Shown: positions 12,101-22,710 of the stretch, one piece after another
Numbering within the stretch: the stretch's first letter is position 1
Layout of the letters: every line of letters begins with the position of its first letter
NCBI RefSeq assembly: GCF_964340395.1
Contig: NC_135553.1
Location: 28,689,449-28,753,448, forward strand
Source of the DNA: Glandiceps talaboti
Taxonomy: Eukaryota > Hemichordata > Enteropneusta > Spengelidae
DNA length: 64,000 bases
Direction of reading: 5' to 3'
Position numbers and translations under genes: made by a program
Notes under the pieces: generated by a model
Seen by the model: the letters and a program-made list of their open reading frames with translations, nothing else
Database searches by the model: none
Told to the model about the DNA's origin: nothing

Positions 12101-14032
12101 GATGATTCTATTGTTGATATAAGGTATTTATATGAGAAATCTGATAGTGAAGTTGCATTAAGCCGGCAAAATAACTCGCGAAACTCAGAGATTACTTCTT
12201 CACTTAATAACGTTATAGATGTTGATGACTTCGACATAAGGTCGGAACACATGTCAAAATTGCAAAGAGCAGACCGGCACATAAAGCCTATTATAGCTTA
12301 TTTGGAGAATGGTGAACTACCAAAAGAAGCAAAACATGCACAAAAATTAATTCAAGGGCATGCGAATTATGTGTTATTAAACAATGTCCTATACCATTTT
12401 TGGTCCCCCACAGGAAAGTCGTACAAGGCGAAAGATTGTATTAGACAACTTGTCGTGCCTAAAACATTACAACTTTACATACTAAAGCGAATTCATGATG
12501 ATGTCACAGGAGGTCATTTGGGAACTTCAAGGACATTACATGCGATCAGAACAAAATACTATTGGGATAATCTACTTAAGGACGTCAATGATTATGTAGC
12601 TTCATGTTCTCATTGTCATATGAGAAAAAGAGGGCGTCGTTATAGAAGTCAATTATTGCCAATACCTGTTAATGGTTTAATGGACCGCATTGGTTTTGAT
12701 TTCTTAGGCAAATTAAAGACTACGAAACGCGGAAACAGTTACATTCTGGTAGTTACAGAATATCTTTCCAAGTTTGCATGGGCCTTCGCTCTTCCGAATA
12801 CTCGGGCGGAAACAGTCGCTAAGGTATTATTTGAGGATATCTTTTGTGTATATGGATTCCCAAATTCCTTGTTATCAGATCAAGGAGCATCGTTCATGTC
12901 ACATCTTATTAAGGAAGTATGTAGATTTTTTGATATTACAAAGACACGTTCATCTGCATATCACCCAGCATGCAACGGGCTCACTGAACGTATGAACAGT
13001 ACGCTTTTAGATATGTTATCAATGTATACATCAGACGAATCTGATGATTGGGATGTATATCTCCAATCTGTGTTATTTGCATATAGGGCCACACCCCAAG
13101 AAACTACGAAAATGTCACCTTTCAAAGTGATGTTCGGTACTGAACCTAGACTTCCGGTTGATGCTGAAATATTACCGCGACTAGGTGTATCAAGGAATGT
13201 CGATTTTCATCTTCATGAAATGGCAAGATGTAGAAACATGGCGATACAGTTAGCAAAGGAGAACATAACAAAGGCACAAGCAGTTATGAAAATGCGTTAT
13301 GATGCAAAAGCGAATACATCACATAAGTTTACAGTAGGTGATATAGTGTATCTTCATCATCCAGCCGTAAAAGTTGGATGCAGTCCAAAGTTTCATCATC
13401 CATTTCGGGGACCTTTTCGTATCAAGGAACAAGTCTCACCTGTCAATTTCAAACTTCAATATATTGACAGTTCTAAGAAATACAATAAGGTGATTCATGC
13501 AAATAGGTTAAAACATGCCCGTTTACGGCCTGACCATCTTCAAAGTGGCAGAAATACTGACATGCACACTTCAGACGATGTAGAAGATAGCCAAGGCATT
13601 GATCCGTTAGTGAACCAAAGAACACAAAGTACAAACTACCATTTACAATCTGATACAGAATTGTATAGCATCCCACAGGACCAGAGTGCTCCTGAAACAG
13701 GAAGCAAGCAAATACAGACTACAACCTCTAAAACTTGGCGTAACAATGTACGCACACGTGCTGAGAGACGGAGGTTAGAACAGAGTGTTGAGAATGACTC
13801 TGATGTAAATACTGATAAAGACGACAATGATAACTATTTTGGTATAGAGAAAATTATGAAAGGACGGTACAAAAATGGTCAATTGCAATATCTAATCAAG
13901 TGGGCTGGATTTTCATCCGACAAAAACTCATGGGAACCTAGTCAGAATCTGAACAAAGCTGCATTAGAGGTCCTCAAACGTGCACCAGTTCCAATTATGG
14001 GGTCACCAAAGGGCAAACAAAAATGTCCATAA
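9086..14032 (+). CDS. Ty3/gypsy polyprotein with C-terminal chromodomain (Gag 5'-truncated)
   Basis: A single open frame of 1648 codons encodes a retrotransposon polyprotein for reverse transcription and integration. In order it has a CCHC zinc knuckle (C188, C191, H196, C201) and an aspartic protease (DTGA 263-266, IIGMDF near 335-340). The reverse transcriptase has catalytic D626 in TTLDM and YVDD 688-691. RNase H follows (TDAS D837, E878, D903). The integrase has an HHCC finger (H1137, H1144, C1174, C1177) and a DDE core (D1205, D1265, E1301). A chromodomain spans about 1584-1633 (IKWAGF, SWEP). Residues 1-27 come from flanking repeat DNA; homology to late Gag starts near residue 28, and the capsid region is missing. 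No LTR pair, primer site or polypurine tract was identified. The frame has no stop over 4.9 kb, implying recent insertion or retained constraint. It is related to the decayed minus-strand copy at 19.9-21.7 kb. Confidence 0.93.
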   Translation: MPLDIYYKCKRFRMRICIIWCSVCPSIMKFTVTNNPVDFEQACAFARRFEIIDSLSDTNGNTKDFKKTVQNNCDSSKDSVTSEDKHLTSVNSVDNIQYGQTVEQLQQTLISQQVQPQRSLTQWDEREFLNDKVSEEYIPHNYFQSDSNFQPFYPNQFEYPSSDGQQHHNCNNRNRFSRSSSKHLRRKCYNCQKHGHIASQCRQKRPFNTSNSTVKHAGGIKVNTSSMLNKPSLSNMEIDDFKVSNNNMINVDIYNHKIPALIDTGATNSVICTTLLKKIPKLNRLRISKSQHRSINLPSGHQLPIIGTIVIPVRFGNRCINMPVHIIRNLHKNLIIGMDFLTKHKAVVDIASRKLSLRSALLMRANEKCLIPANSECIITARLRKNYPNGVLGITPNISSLSHLGLATARVLTKTHNNLVSVRIVNTNDKDIILRRNTRLGSFSPLPNDTELYHFDSDLHTRDRTAVNTTTTQGQDEFFSQFNLNEDDLTDQQLHDLRSILWKHRDAFVDKSGRLGYCDLIKHRIELEPNARPVSRPPYRVSPEKRNEIRRQLDNLLDQGIIKPSTSPYSSPLLLVKKPSGAGWRLVVDYRELNKQTVPIVFPLPGVTDAIDMVGSQAPKYFTTLDMTSGFWQLAINDKDSYKTAFVSLDGKFEWKTLPQGLRNSSCSFQQTMQFLFRKMLWENLVIYVDDLILFSKTFSDHLDHLEMVLTRLRSANLKLGPKKCHFAKREVKFLGHILNENGIATDPNKIQAVKTFPVPKNVKQLKSFLGLAGFYRKFIKDFSKIAGPLYDLFKKDKKFVWDDKCQQAFDTLKHALVNAPLLGYPRYGQPFILYTDASAYSVGYVLAQNQDNVEHPICYGGRSLSRGQRNYTTTEREALAVLHGLAQCDAYLRGNRFTVVTDHANLPYLFKTKTSSGRIARWVLKVQEYTFDIEHRSGLSIPHADCLSRRKYPKETYKDSDFSTSDTCTSQATQTDDVIPSVLTLEIPDNTIIPEIAHMQTKTADDSIVDIRYLYEKSDSEVALSRQNNSRNSEITSSLNNVIDVDDFDIRSEHMSKLQRADRHIKPIIAYLENGELPKEAKHAQKLIQGHANYVLLNNVLYHFWSPTGKSYKAKDCIRQLVVPKTLQLYILKRIHDDVTGGHLGTSRTLHAIRTKYYWDNLLKDVNDYVASCSHCHMRKRGRRYRSQLLPIPVNGLMDRIGFDFLGKLKTTKRGNSYILVVTEYLSKFAWAFALPNTRAETVAKVLFEDIFCVYGFPNSLLSDQGASFMSHLIKEVCRFFDITKTRSSAYHPACNGLTERMNSTLLDMLSMYTSDESDDWDVYLQSVLFAYRATPQETTKMSPFKVMFGTEPRLPVDAEILPRLGVSRNVDFHLHEMARCRNMAIQLAKENITKAQAVMKMRYDAKANTSHKFTVGDIVYLHHPAVKVGCSPKFHHPFRGPFRIKEQVSPVNFKLQYIDSSKKYNKVIHANRLKHARLRPDHLQSGRNTDMHTSDDVEDSQGIDPLVNQRTQSTNYHLQSDTELYSIPQDQSAPETGSKQIQTTTSKTWRNNVRTRAERRRLEQSVENDSDVNTDKDDNDNYFGIEKIMKGRYKNGQLQYLIKWAGFSSDKNSWEPSQNLNKAALEVLKRAPVPIMGSPKGKQKCP
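9166..14032 (+). mobile_element. Gypsy-type LTR retrotransposon, LTRs not found
   Basis: Mobile-element extent supported by coding homology only. The left boundary is placed where Gag-like sequence (VDFEQACAFARRFE) begins after the degenerate repeat. The right boundary is the stop codon; the 3' untranslated part and any 3' LTR could extend beyond, but no repeated flank was seen by eye. Confidence 0.85.
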
Positions 14033-17000
14033 TCATTTATAGATACAAAGAAAATTGCACCCATATACTCGATGAGAAAGGACTATTTTCACTTGAGCAG
14101 CGTGCATAATTTCTAGTGGTATTGATTCAAAGGGTATATTGAATTGCAATGAGAAAATTGCCAACCTACTTATGGTCAATCAGGTTACTTGCAATGAAAA
14201 CTAAATTGACTTATTGGATTAATATTAATGATCTTAATAGTTCTGTATAAGTCGTTAACATACTGAAGATGTCAAATTTTAAACATGGATGAACAGCTAA
14301 GATGCCTGTAATGTTTAAATAATGACGTAGGGTTTCTTACACGACAATGATGGTGTTGGCGCAACTGACTTCTCTTGATGACTGTAACAGCTGATTAGTT
14401 AGTGTAACTTAAGGATAGCTGTAAGACAATACATTTAGGACAGTGTTCTTGATAGCTGATATCAGGGTGAAATCACAAGTTACTAGACTTAGATTACTTG
14501 AATACTTGAACATTGACTGGTTAATTTTGACTTCACTAAACAAAGACGACGTCACTGACACACACTTTTATGCTACACCATTTTTCATAATATTGATTTC
14601 GTCTGCAGTTAAAGATTCAATTTGGAATATGATCACGAATATGGCATGCTGACCGTTTGTCAGTGACAATTTTCAATATTGGCGTGATGAAATATTTAAG
14701 AGTTAATATTTATTCATAGCATAGATATTTAATGTCATCATTTGATTTTACGAGACAGATACCTACATTCCTTTCAGATAGGAATACTTATGTTATAATT
14801 TAGTTATGTACACGATGAATCGGGTATAACTTGGTCAACATTAAAACATTCTCCTATTTATATTTCTTTATGTTCAACTTTTAAATGCTGCAGATATAAT
14901 ATTCCTAGCAAAGTTCTTTAGACCTGAGAATTCTATTGATGACTGTACTTGTCTGGTAGTGTTAATGAAAATAGAGGGGGCCCGAACAGTACGTTATGGA
15001 TGGTCATATCTATCAGTATGATTGTGTGAATGATTGAAAAAGACTGGCCAGTCGAACGTATGTTTGTGATGTGATTGAGAAGTACACAATTCAATAGCCA
15101 ACTCAGGATATAATTATTCTACGATTCAATTTTCTAATTATCTGTGATGTCTCTCTTTGATGTCATTTATTCATTAAAGTACATGTTGACGAAACAAGTA
15201 TATCTGGTTCGGAATTTGAGATTTTAGCAATCTTAGTTTTCAAGGGTCGTATAAATTTTACATTTCTAACACTTCATACGAAACAGCATTAATTACTTCT
15301 AAGACTTTTCAATTTTCATTTATGAAGGGTAAATTATTTTTTTAGATATTTTAGTCTGTAACGAGGGCGTTACAAATTTTGGAAAGAGGGGAAAGTGTCA
15401 CAGATGACATATTTATATTTTCAGTAAACTGAATATTTTAACAACATCGCATGGCCTAGTTTGACTGAAAGGTCAATAGACTGTCTCAAGGATATTGGAT
15501 TTAGACCACACAGGATTCCAAGCATACTCGAATACATGAGACGACAGTCTGCATTTCATAAATATCTAGGATTCATAGTGATCATTCATCAATGTTTTAA
15601 AATTACTTTTAGGGTATTATAACGCCCATGAAAACTCTATATGGAGTGCATTAATTATTTGGCCATTGGCCATGCGTTATGTATATTTAGACTTTAAGGA
15701 CGTCACAATAAAGCACACTGAGACAGGCACTTCAGCTCAGATTTGGCAAGAGGACTTGGCTTCGCGGGAAGTCAATGAACGAGGCACTATGCTGGGTGCT
15801 TGCCTTGTTTTCCAGTGTAGATCTTTAAACACTGTGTGTAGTCTGAGCTAATTCCCTTTAAAGTTCAAGTGTGATCCTGGTACGTACATACAGAAGTTGA
15901 GTCAGATATGAGATATGAGAGTGATTCGGGCGTTATTACTTGGTCTATCAGCTGTGTGCGAAGATCAGTAGTAATACAAGCTTATACCTTGGAAACAGCT
16001 CATAGTTACTAATTACACAGAACGCATTATAAAAATATAATAGGTAGCTATAGCAAAGCGACGTATACCACTTACAGACCTTGTCATTAATAGGTTTTGG
16101 GTTATTTTTATGTAAGAACAACAGGGTTGGATTAATCTAACAACATGTCTCCTCGTATTCGAAAATGATCTTTTCGTTAGTTGAATGAGAAAAATATCCA
16201 GCTTCCAGGAGAGAGAGAGAGAGACAGAGAGAGAGAGATTGTGTGTGTGTGCGTGCGTTCTGTTTGTATTGTAAATCTTTTTCTCCCCGTAACCCCCCCC
16301 CCCCACACACACACACACGTACCTCACCCCTTTACTTCTGTTCATCTTTCATCTTCGTTCTGATGCAACAATAGAGAAATACATATGTATCCGATATTCC
16401 ATGATATATTTTGTTGATTTCAATTTGGTCAATATATAAGTCACATAACTTTATTGCGTATGATATTTGTATAGTATTCATTGACATTACATATTATCAT
16501 TTTGTCAATTTGTTAGTTAACTGAGAAATATACGAATTCGAAGATTAGGAATCAGTTGAACAGTCGTTTGTAACTGTATAATTAAAGTTGTTTAATTTTT
16601 TTTATTTATTTAAAGGATATGATGTTGGTAAATGGGCCCGTGTATATACCGTCTATTCCTTTTATATGCAGACGAAATATTACGATATATGCAGACGGAA
16701 ACTATTGATATGCAAATACGAACATAAACATGAATAGATGACGTGACGTATAAATCAACTGAAACCTCATTAATCTATTGACAATATTTAACGTCTTCAG
16801 CCCGAGTGGGCGAAAGAGAATGTTCTCTTTGTCAAGTAACTTGCATTTCATTATCACAAGCTTACAGATTTGTCAATACATTTCTTGTACACCTGTTTGC
16901 AAGTGTTAATGAATTAAAAGAACATGGTGATTGTTAGGCTTGCAAGATTGAGACGAGAACGCATTGATTTTTCATGATTTGAACCATCTGTTCACTTTCC

Positions 17001-17150
17001 TTCTAATTCTTAAATATAGAATTCATGTAAACATATGTTAGAATTAGTTATCAAGTAATTCGAACACGTGCTCCAGGGAATTGTCATGAAAAAATGGCCG
17101 GGCGCGGACGTGTTATCCGGGTTCCTGTGACACCTAACGAACGTCAATTG
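14033..17150. other. Intergenic, with GA/GT/CA simple repeats
   Basis: No gene is recognised. The first several hundred bases may be the untranslated 3' part of the gypsy element, but I found no counterpart upstream of it. Simple repeats lie at about 16209-16250 (GA then GT) and 16291-16317 (poly-C then CA). Confidence 0.45.
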
Positions 17151-17154
17151 ATTT

Positions 17155-17856
17155 TTGGAAGCTATGGATCAGTATGCTAACAATTATCAACTGATAGCAG
17201 ATCATGTCCGTGCAAATTTACACATTCTTTCTCGAGATGTGCAAGACATTTACATTATTCGTCCTGCTACTGTAGTAAGACGTAGAATAGGTTTTCGACT
17301 GATAAACTTAAACTCAAAGGGCAATTTAGCCAGACAGAGTCATTCAAAAATTCATATTTTAATAGAATTGTACCCCTCTGGAATCTGCTCAGTCACGATA
17401 TTAGACATGCGGAGAGTGTCTCTGCTTTTAAATCTGAGCTTTTATCGTTTTATCACCAGAAATTTATGAATTCTTTTGAACCATCTGTTTTTTGTACTTG
17501 GTCGTCTGTTTGTAAATGTCGTGACTGCAAAATTTGTTGATGTCAATGTCTATGTTATCATTGTCTGTGTTTACAAATTTGCTCTTTTAATTTATTTTAG
17601 TTAAATTTTTTGATGTTGGTTAGACAAAAGTAGAGGTGCTGGGCACCTATTTGTTCATTCCATTCACAGGCTATCTTTTGTTGTTATAGTTGTATTTTTA
17701 TTGTTTGCTAGTTGCCACTTTTTTGTAATATGTATGTTTTTTCTGTCTTGTCTAGTTACATTGTTAATATTTTTTCATTATTGTGTAAATCAATATTTGC
17801 CTGTGATGAAGAGTAATAAATAAATAAATTAATAAATAATAAATAAATAAGAGATG
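17155..17856 (+). mobile_element. LINE 3' end, 5'-truncated and frameshifted
   Basis: A reading frame at about 17375-17541 encodes a typical non-LTR retrotransposon C-terminus: WNLLSHDIRHAESVSAFKSE, then a short Cys-rich end with CTW and CKCRDCKIC before a TGA. The upstream frame (17155-17469) is offset, so at least one indel is present. About 280 bp of T-rich 3' UTR follow, ending in TAAA/TAAATAAT repeats (about 17815-17855), the simple tail expected of a LINE. No RT motif remains. The family is uncertain; the Cys-rich ending is seen in several invertebrate LINE groups. Confidence 0.7.
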
Positions 17857-19345
17857 TCGTCCAACGTCATCAGAACAGGTAATTGTTTGCACAAATAGGA
17901 AACGACCAGAATTTATGACAGGGATGGACTCGGAATATTGTGATCATGAACACTTTATGATTATTGATACGTTGTTAGCCACTTATAAAGGATGTGTAGT
18001 GGGTTTCGTAATGGTGCTGGTCGACAATAACACAACAACCCGATCGTCGAATACGTACGTCATGACTACATCAACATTTGTTTAAGTTTCACATATTTTT
18101 GCAACACTTTGGAGTAGAGATCGGTTATTAGTTCCCGGCTTCTTCGCTCATCGGCTTCATGCATTCACAAAACGAGTTACTTGACTGTGCAGACAGGGAA
18201 AAAATGATATCCTTATGTCATAGAGTTAGTCATAGAGTTGAACGGTATAAGTATGGATAGTTCTAACGTTGCACTCTAGCACTCACACTCTCATACTCTT
18301 GTACGGGATCGTTCAGGTCCAAGTCGGGAATTAGTCACGACTGAGAAGAGATTTCGGCTTGCCAGAATCACCTACCCGAGTGCTTCTGGGTGTTTTAATT
18401 CTCATCTTAAGTATACTTCGAATACAATGGAATTTACACAACAACTAAAAATAGAAAATCACACCATAAGATCATGCCATCATAAATAATATTATGTACT
18501 TTTCTCTAACCAATCATGTGATTTTCAGTTACATCATGTTTGCCCAGATTTGTCATCGCCAGTCCATTTCTGACATATGGCCTAGAATGCCGAAATGTCG
18601 AATTTATTCGGATCCCTTAATTCCGAAATACGATATTTTGGATCGTAACACCACCCCCGTTTTTCTAAAGGAGCGACCCGCGACGTGAGAACTGGAGAAA
18701 CATGATGAATGGCACAGCCAAAACTTTCTTTTAAATTTGTTTTTGCGTGTTTGTTTATATGAACTAAGTAACACCGTTGCATAAATACATTATGTAATCG
18801 GTAATCAGGTAAAATCGTTTGAAGTCATGTTAAATATAGAGTATATAAATAGATATGCGATAAATACATGTATACATAGAATAAATTACAATGTAAACCA
18901 ATTATGAAATCAAATAAGTGATCAAATAGCATAGTAACGTTGATATATATCTTGAATAAATACACAAGTAAATATAGTACTTGATGAAATCCAATATAAA
19001 GATTGATTATGGAATACAATAATTGGCATAATATGTGATCAGTCCTGTAAATATATGAAAAAATGTCAAGAACACAAAAAAACTAAAAGAGGAGAACATA
19101 AATCGTTAAAAATGTTAAAAGTTTAAATGTTCGTCTCAAACTCATTCATTCAATACCCGTAAAATAAAAGTAAATACACATCAGATTAAAAATAATTGTA
19201 AATTAGAAATGCAACTGAATGTGCCACAAAACTATAATAAAATATTGCATTCCCACAATTAGAATGCAAGTCAAGTCCGTAGTCAAAATCCGAAACCAAA
19301 TCCCAAATTAAATGTAAACGAAGCAAGTTCTAAAATAGTGACCAT
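17857..19345. other. Intergenic, no gene recognised
   Basis: Non-coding, strongly AT-rich around 18800-19330. Open frames at 18494-18688 and 18582-18782 overlap on opposite strands and have no domain. Confidence 0.4.
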
Positions 19346-19351
19346 GAGGCA

Positions 19352-19579
19352 TTATCTCTTACAAGTTACAGGGGAGGTAGTAATGGTAGCAGAGCGAATA
19401 AGGGGAGTTTCAGGAATGTCCGCATGAACATCGGCAACCACTATGCTGCGACCTGTATGCACAGCAGGCAAACTATCTTCGCTGTGTGGCTCTATAATAA
19501 TTTCGCGCATATCCAAACAATCGCTATCAGACTGTTTACTAAAGTCTACCGTGGCCGAGGGCGACAAATCCGTTTTCTA
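19352..19579 (-). CDS. Unrecognised acidic ORF fragment next to gypsy remnant
   Basis: A minus-strand open frame encodes about 70-75 residues with normal-looking protein composition, rich in Asp, Glu, Ser and Thr. It contains SDSDCLDMREIIIEPHSED, ends in CKR and then stops. There is no ATG at its start; the frame enters from the 20-bp minisatellite. It lies downstream, on the same strand, of the decayed gypsy copy. Its composition resembles the low-complexity linker between RNase H and integrase in the intact element, but no residue-level match is visible. It may be a displaced retroelement linker or an unrelated exon fragment. Confidence 0.25.
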
Positions 19580-19870
19580 ATTCAAGTGTCGGTCTTCTAA
19601 TTCAAAAATCGGTCTTCTAGTTCAAGTGTCAGTCTTCTAATTCAAAAATCGGTCTTCTAGTTCAAGTGTTGGTCTTCTAACTCAAGTGTCGGTCTTCTAA
19701 TTCAAAAATCGGTCTTCTAGTTCAAGTGTAGGTCTTCTAATTCAAGTGTCGATCTTCTAGTTCAAGTGTCGGTCTTCTAGTTCAAGTGTCTGTCTTCTAA
19801 TTCAAGTGTCGGTCTTCTAGTTCAAGTGTCGGTCTTCTAATTCAAAAATTGGTCTTCTAACTCAAGTGTC
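19571..19870. repeat. 20-bp minisatellite, 15 units in perfect register
   Basis: Fifteen contiguous units of exactly 20 bp with no indel; consensus ggtcttctagttcaagtgtc. Units vary mainly at one block: aagtgtc-type (11 units) versus aaaaatc-type (units 2, 4, 7 and 14), plus an A/G toggle in ctaattc/ctagttc. Nearly every unit carries GTCTTC. The array lies between the unrecognised acidic ORF and the 3' end of the decayed gypsy copy. Confidence 0.95.
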
Positions 19871-19892
19871 GCGTCCGTCTTCTATAAGTCTT

Positions 19893-19938
19893 CTATACTA
19901 TACTATACTATACTATACTATACTATACTATACTATAT
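19893..19938. repeat. (TATAC)n microsatellite
   Basis: About nine pentanucleotide TATAC units directly abut the end of the degraded chromodomain reading frame. Confidence 0.9.
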
Positions 19939-21660
19939 ATGTTTACCTGTAATGATAACTGGATTATCGCGTAGAGATCGGATTGCTTCATCGTTTAAGT
20001 AAGATTCCGGTATCCATGAATTTTCTGAACTAGGGGTATCCTAGTTCATTTTACCAAGTATTCCAAAACACCGTTTTTGTGCCGTCCACGCAAAATTTTG
20101 TCAATGCGGTAATATGTATCATCCCCTGCGTATTCAATTTCTCTTGCTAAACTATCACCATCATAATCAATAGGTATTCGTGAGGACGAACTATTTCGAT
20201 AACTTTGTCGATCATCGCTCGAGTGCCGAATTGAATCGCTTTCAGAAAGCGAGTCACTATTACGACTTTCCGTGCTATTGGATTCTGTCAATGATAATGC
20301 GCTCGTAGTTTCACTGCTAGGAGGAACGGAACCTCTAGAATTTGGTGATTGTGTGTCTGTGTCTGTTCTTGTAGCACCGAAATCTACATCCGGGGTACTA
20401 CCTTCTAAGGAAGTACTAGTAGATCGGAGTGAACCCTTTTTGAGCCTGTTATGGTGTACCAATTTAGGATACAATTTTCCCAAAGGAACGTACCGTAAGC
20501 GATAATTGACTGGTGTATGAAATCAGCAATTCGATATGGACCCCTATGATATTTGTGAAACTTTCTAGCTCGCCCTGGTCTAACTGCTGGGTTGTGCAAA
20601 TAAACGATATCCCCTATTGTGAATTCGTGTTGTACCGCTCTTTTGTCATATTGTACTTTCATTCTTTGCTGTGCGACCTTAATGTTGTCCATTGCCATCT
20701 TTATTGCCATATTTCGTTTCGATGCTAATTCACGTAGATGAAAATTGACATTTGCCGATTTGCTTACCGCGGGAAGCAAAGCTACGTCAAGCGGCAGGCG
20801 TGGCTCCATTCCAAACAGAACCGAAAATGGCGACACGCCTGTAGAATGATGCAGAACTACTCTATACGCGAATAAAACTGCTGCTAAGTATGAGTCCCAG
20901 TCGTCTCCACTGGCGGCCACAAACATCGAAAGCATCCCAAGTAATGTCGAATTAAACTTTTCAACGCTTCCCTGGGTTTGTGGCTGATACGCTGTTCCAA
21001 ATCTCTTTGAAATGTCGAAAAACGACAAAATTCGCGCATTATTTGTGAATTGAAACAGGACTCTTGGTCTGATAAAATAACATTCGGAAAACCGTAATTC
21101 GTGAATATGTGTTCGAATAAGATGTAACCGCGGTCATATTCTTAGTCCCATGCGATTAAATAAGTATTCCATAATAACCAGATATTCCCTGACTTAGTGA
21201 CATGAAGAGGCCCACAAAAATCAATATCTATCCTATCAAATAAGCCTGTAACTGGAATTGACAATAACGGAGCATGTAGTCTATGCCCAGGTTTACGCAT
21301 TTGGCAATGTACACAACTATTAACGCATTTATAAACGTCTTTAATAAGTGTATTCCAAAAGTAACGTGGTCTGATGACACCAAGCGTTTCCAAAACGCCC
21401 AAGTGCCCACCAGTAACATCATCGTGAAGTTTCTTTAAAATCAAAAGCCATAAATCCTTAGGTACAACGAGTTGACGCTGTGTATCTTTATCAGATTTAT
21501 TACTATGAGGAGACCAAAAATGATACAGAACTCTGTCAATAATTGCGTAATTTGCACTTATGCTTGCTATGCGCTTAGCGTGTTTATCATCAGTCGGTAA
21601 GTCACCAGATTCAAGATTATCTTTTCTTTGTCTATCTGCTATTATACCCTTTATCTGTCA
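19933..21660 (-). pseudogene. Decayed gypsy integrase-chromodomain region
   Basis: Homologous to the C-terminal part of the intact gypsy ORF. It contains the pre-integrase LYHFWSP block, the HHCC finger (HDDVTGGH, CVHCQM), the DDE core (FDRIDIDF; YGFPNVILSDQES; QGSVEKFN), the IN C-terminal GDIVYLHNPAVRPGR block and a chromodomain (YYRIDKILRGRHKNG). Breaks include a stop plus frameshift in the integrase core (about 21029-21142), an indel near 21025, an indel near 20500, and in the chromodomain a TGA where the Trp of the YLVKW motif is expected (20046-20048). The chromodomain then continues in another frame (ENSWIPESYLNDEAI) to a stop at 19933-19935. Only the pol 3' end remains; no RT or LTR is recognisable. 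It is clearly diverged from the 9-14 kb copy, so it is an older, separate lineage member. Confidence 0.9.
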
Positions 21661-22560
21661 TATCTGCTATTGCACCTGTCCTTTTGTCATCATACGAGTC
21701 ATCAACACCTACTAAAGCGTCGTTGTCATCTAAAGTGACAAGGCATATCGGCAGGGCCATTGTCATTAACAATAGCATGACATTCACAAATCATTAGCGG
21801 TCCAAGTGCAACAAACCCGCGGGCCTGCCTGGCGAAAACGGGTGTCATAAAAGTTGTTTGCATCTCTAAAGCTGTTTGTAGCGTTACTTATAATAGCCTA
21901 ATAAATTGATAACAACTGATATAAGACGGATATAAGGTTTGCCTCAATTGCAGTCCATGCAGACGGCCGAATAGAGGTTTTTACAGCTGTTTACTTGTGT
22001 TATGTAAGAGTCCATCATCACATGTGTAAATATTGGTACTCTTTGATAACAAGTCTACTTGCTTGGCTAACGGCTTGTCCCAGTAATGTAAATAAGGTAG
22101 GAATGTCAACTACAGGGTCATTGTCAACACCTTCTGTAACCATAACACCACTTTTATTAATATAATATTTAAAGCCTCATCACTCCGCTCAAGGATAATT
22201 GTATTGTATAAGGATAGGGATGGAGATGTTTATTGTTCTCCTCTCCACTATCGTTCTATGTCCTTAACCTCCAGTCATGACTCTACAATTCTCCAATTCT
22301 TAAATTACCACAAAATCACCCTTATCCAAACCTTATCCCACTACTACACCCCCTCACTCTAACTCCTCTATCCTCTATCTTGTCCAGATAAGATCGTTTT
22401 CATTTAGCGTTATATCGGAGGGCTCAATTTAAATCTTACCACTCTTGCCACATTGGTTAATCAGTTAATCAGCCATTTCGTATATTTTATTCGATTCCGA
22501 TCAAAAATGATAACAATCCAAAGTTCCTTATCCAAAAGTGAAGTCACATATCATGAGCAC
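21661..22560. other. Possible further gypsy debris, then intergenic
   Basis: The minus strand at about 21660-21870 has short open segments separated by stops. They may be the RNase H-integrase linker of the decayed element, but I could not align them confidently. From about 21900 to 22560 nothing is recognised. Confidence 0.35.
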
Positions 22561-22570
22561 TCTCTCTCTC

Positions 22571-22604
<34 letters not shown>

Positions 22605-22619
22605 CCTCCCTCCCTCCCT

Positions 22620-22706
<87 letters not shown>
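22561..22706. repeat. Compound (CA)n and (CT)n microsatellite
   Basis: CA dinucleotides (about 22573-22600), CCCT units, then about 40 CT dinucleotides to 22703. The apparent LSLSLS frames here are simple-repeat artefacts. Confidence 0.95.
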
Positions 22707-22707
<1 letters not shown>

Positions 22708-22710
22708 TCC

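Noticed and set aside
9092-13827. Antisense ORFs within the gypsy coding region (for example 9092-9436 and 12007-12282, minus)
   Set aside because: They are shadows of the long polyprotein frame; no independent domain.
14033-15700. 3' LTR of the gypsy element
   Set aside because: No stretch here could be matched to the 8.6-9.2 kb side, and no TG...CA boundaries with a polypurine tract were convincing.
19571-19870. CRISPR-like array
   Set aside because: Units are contiguous 20-bp tandem copies without spacers, in an animal genome.
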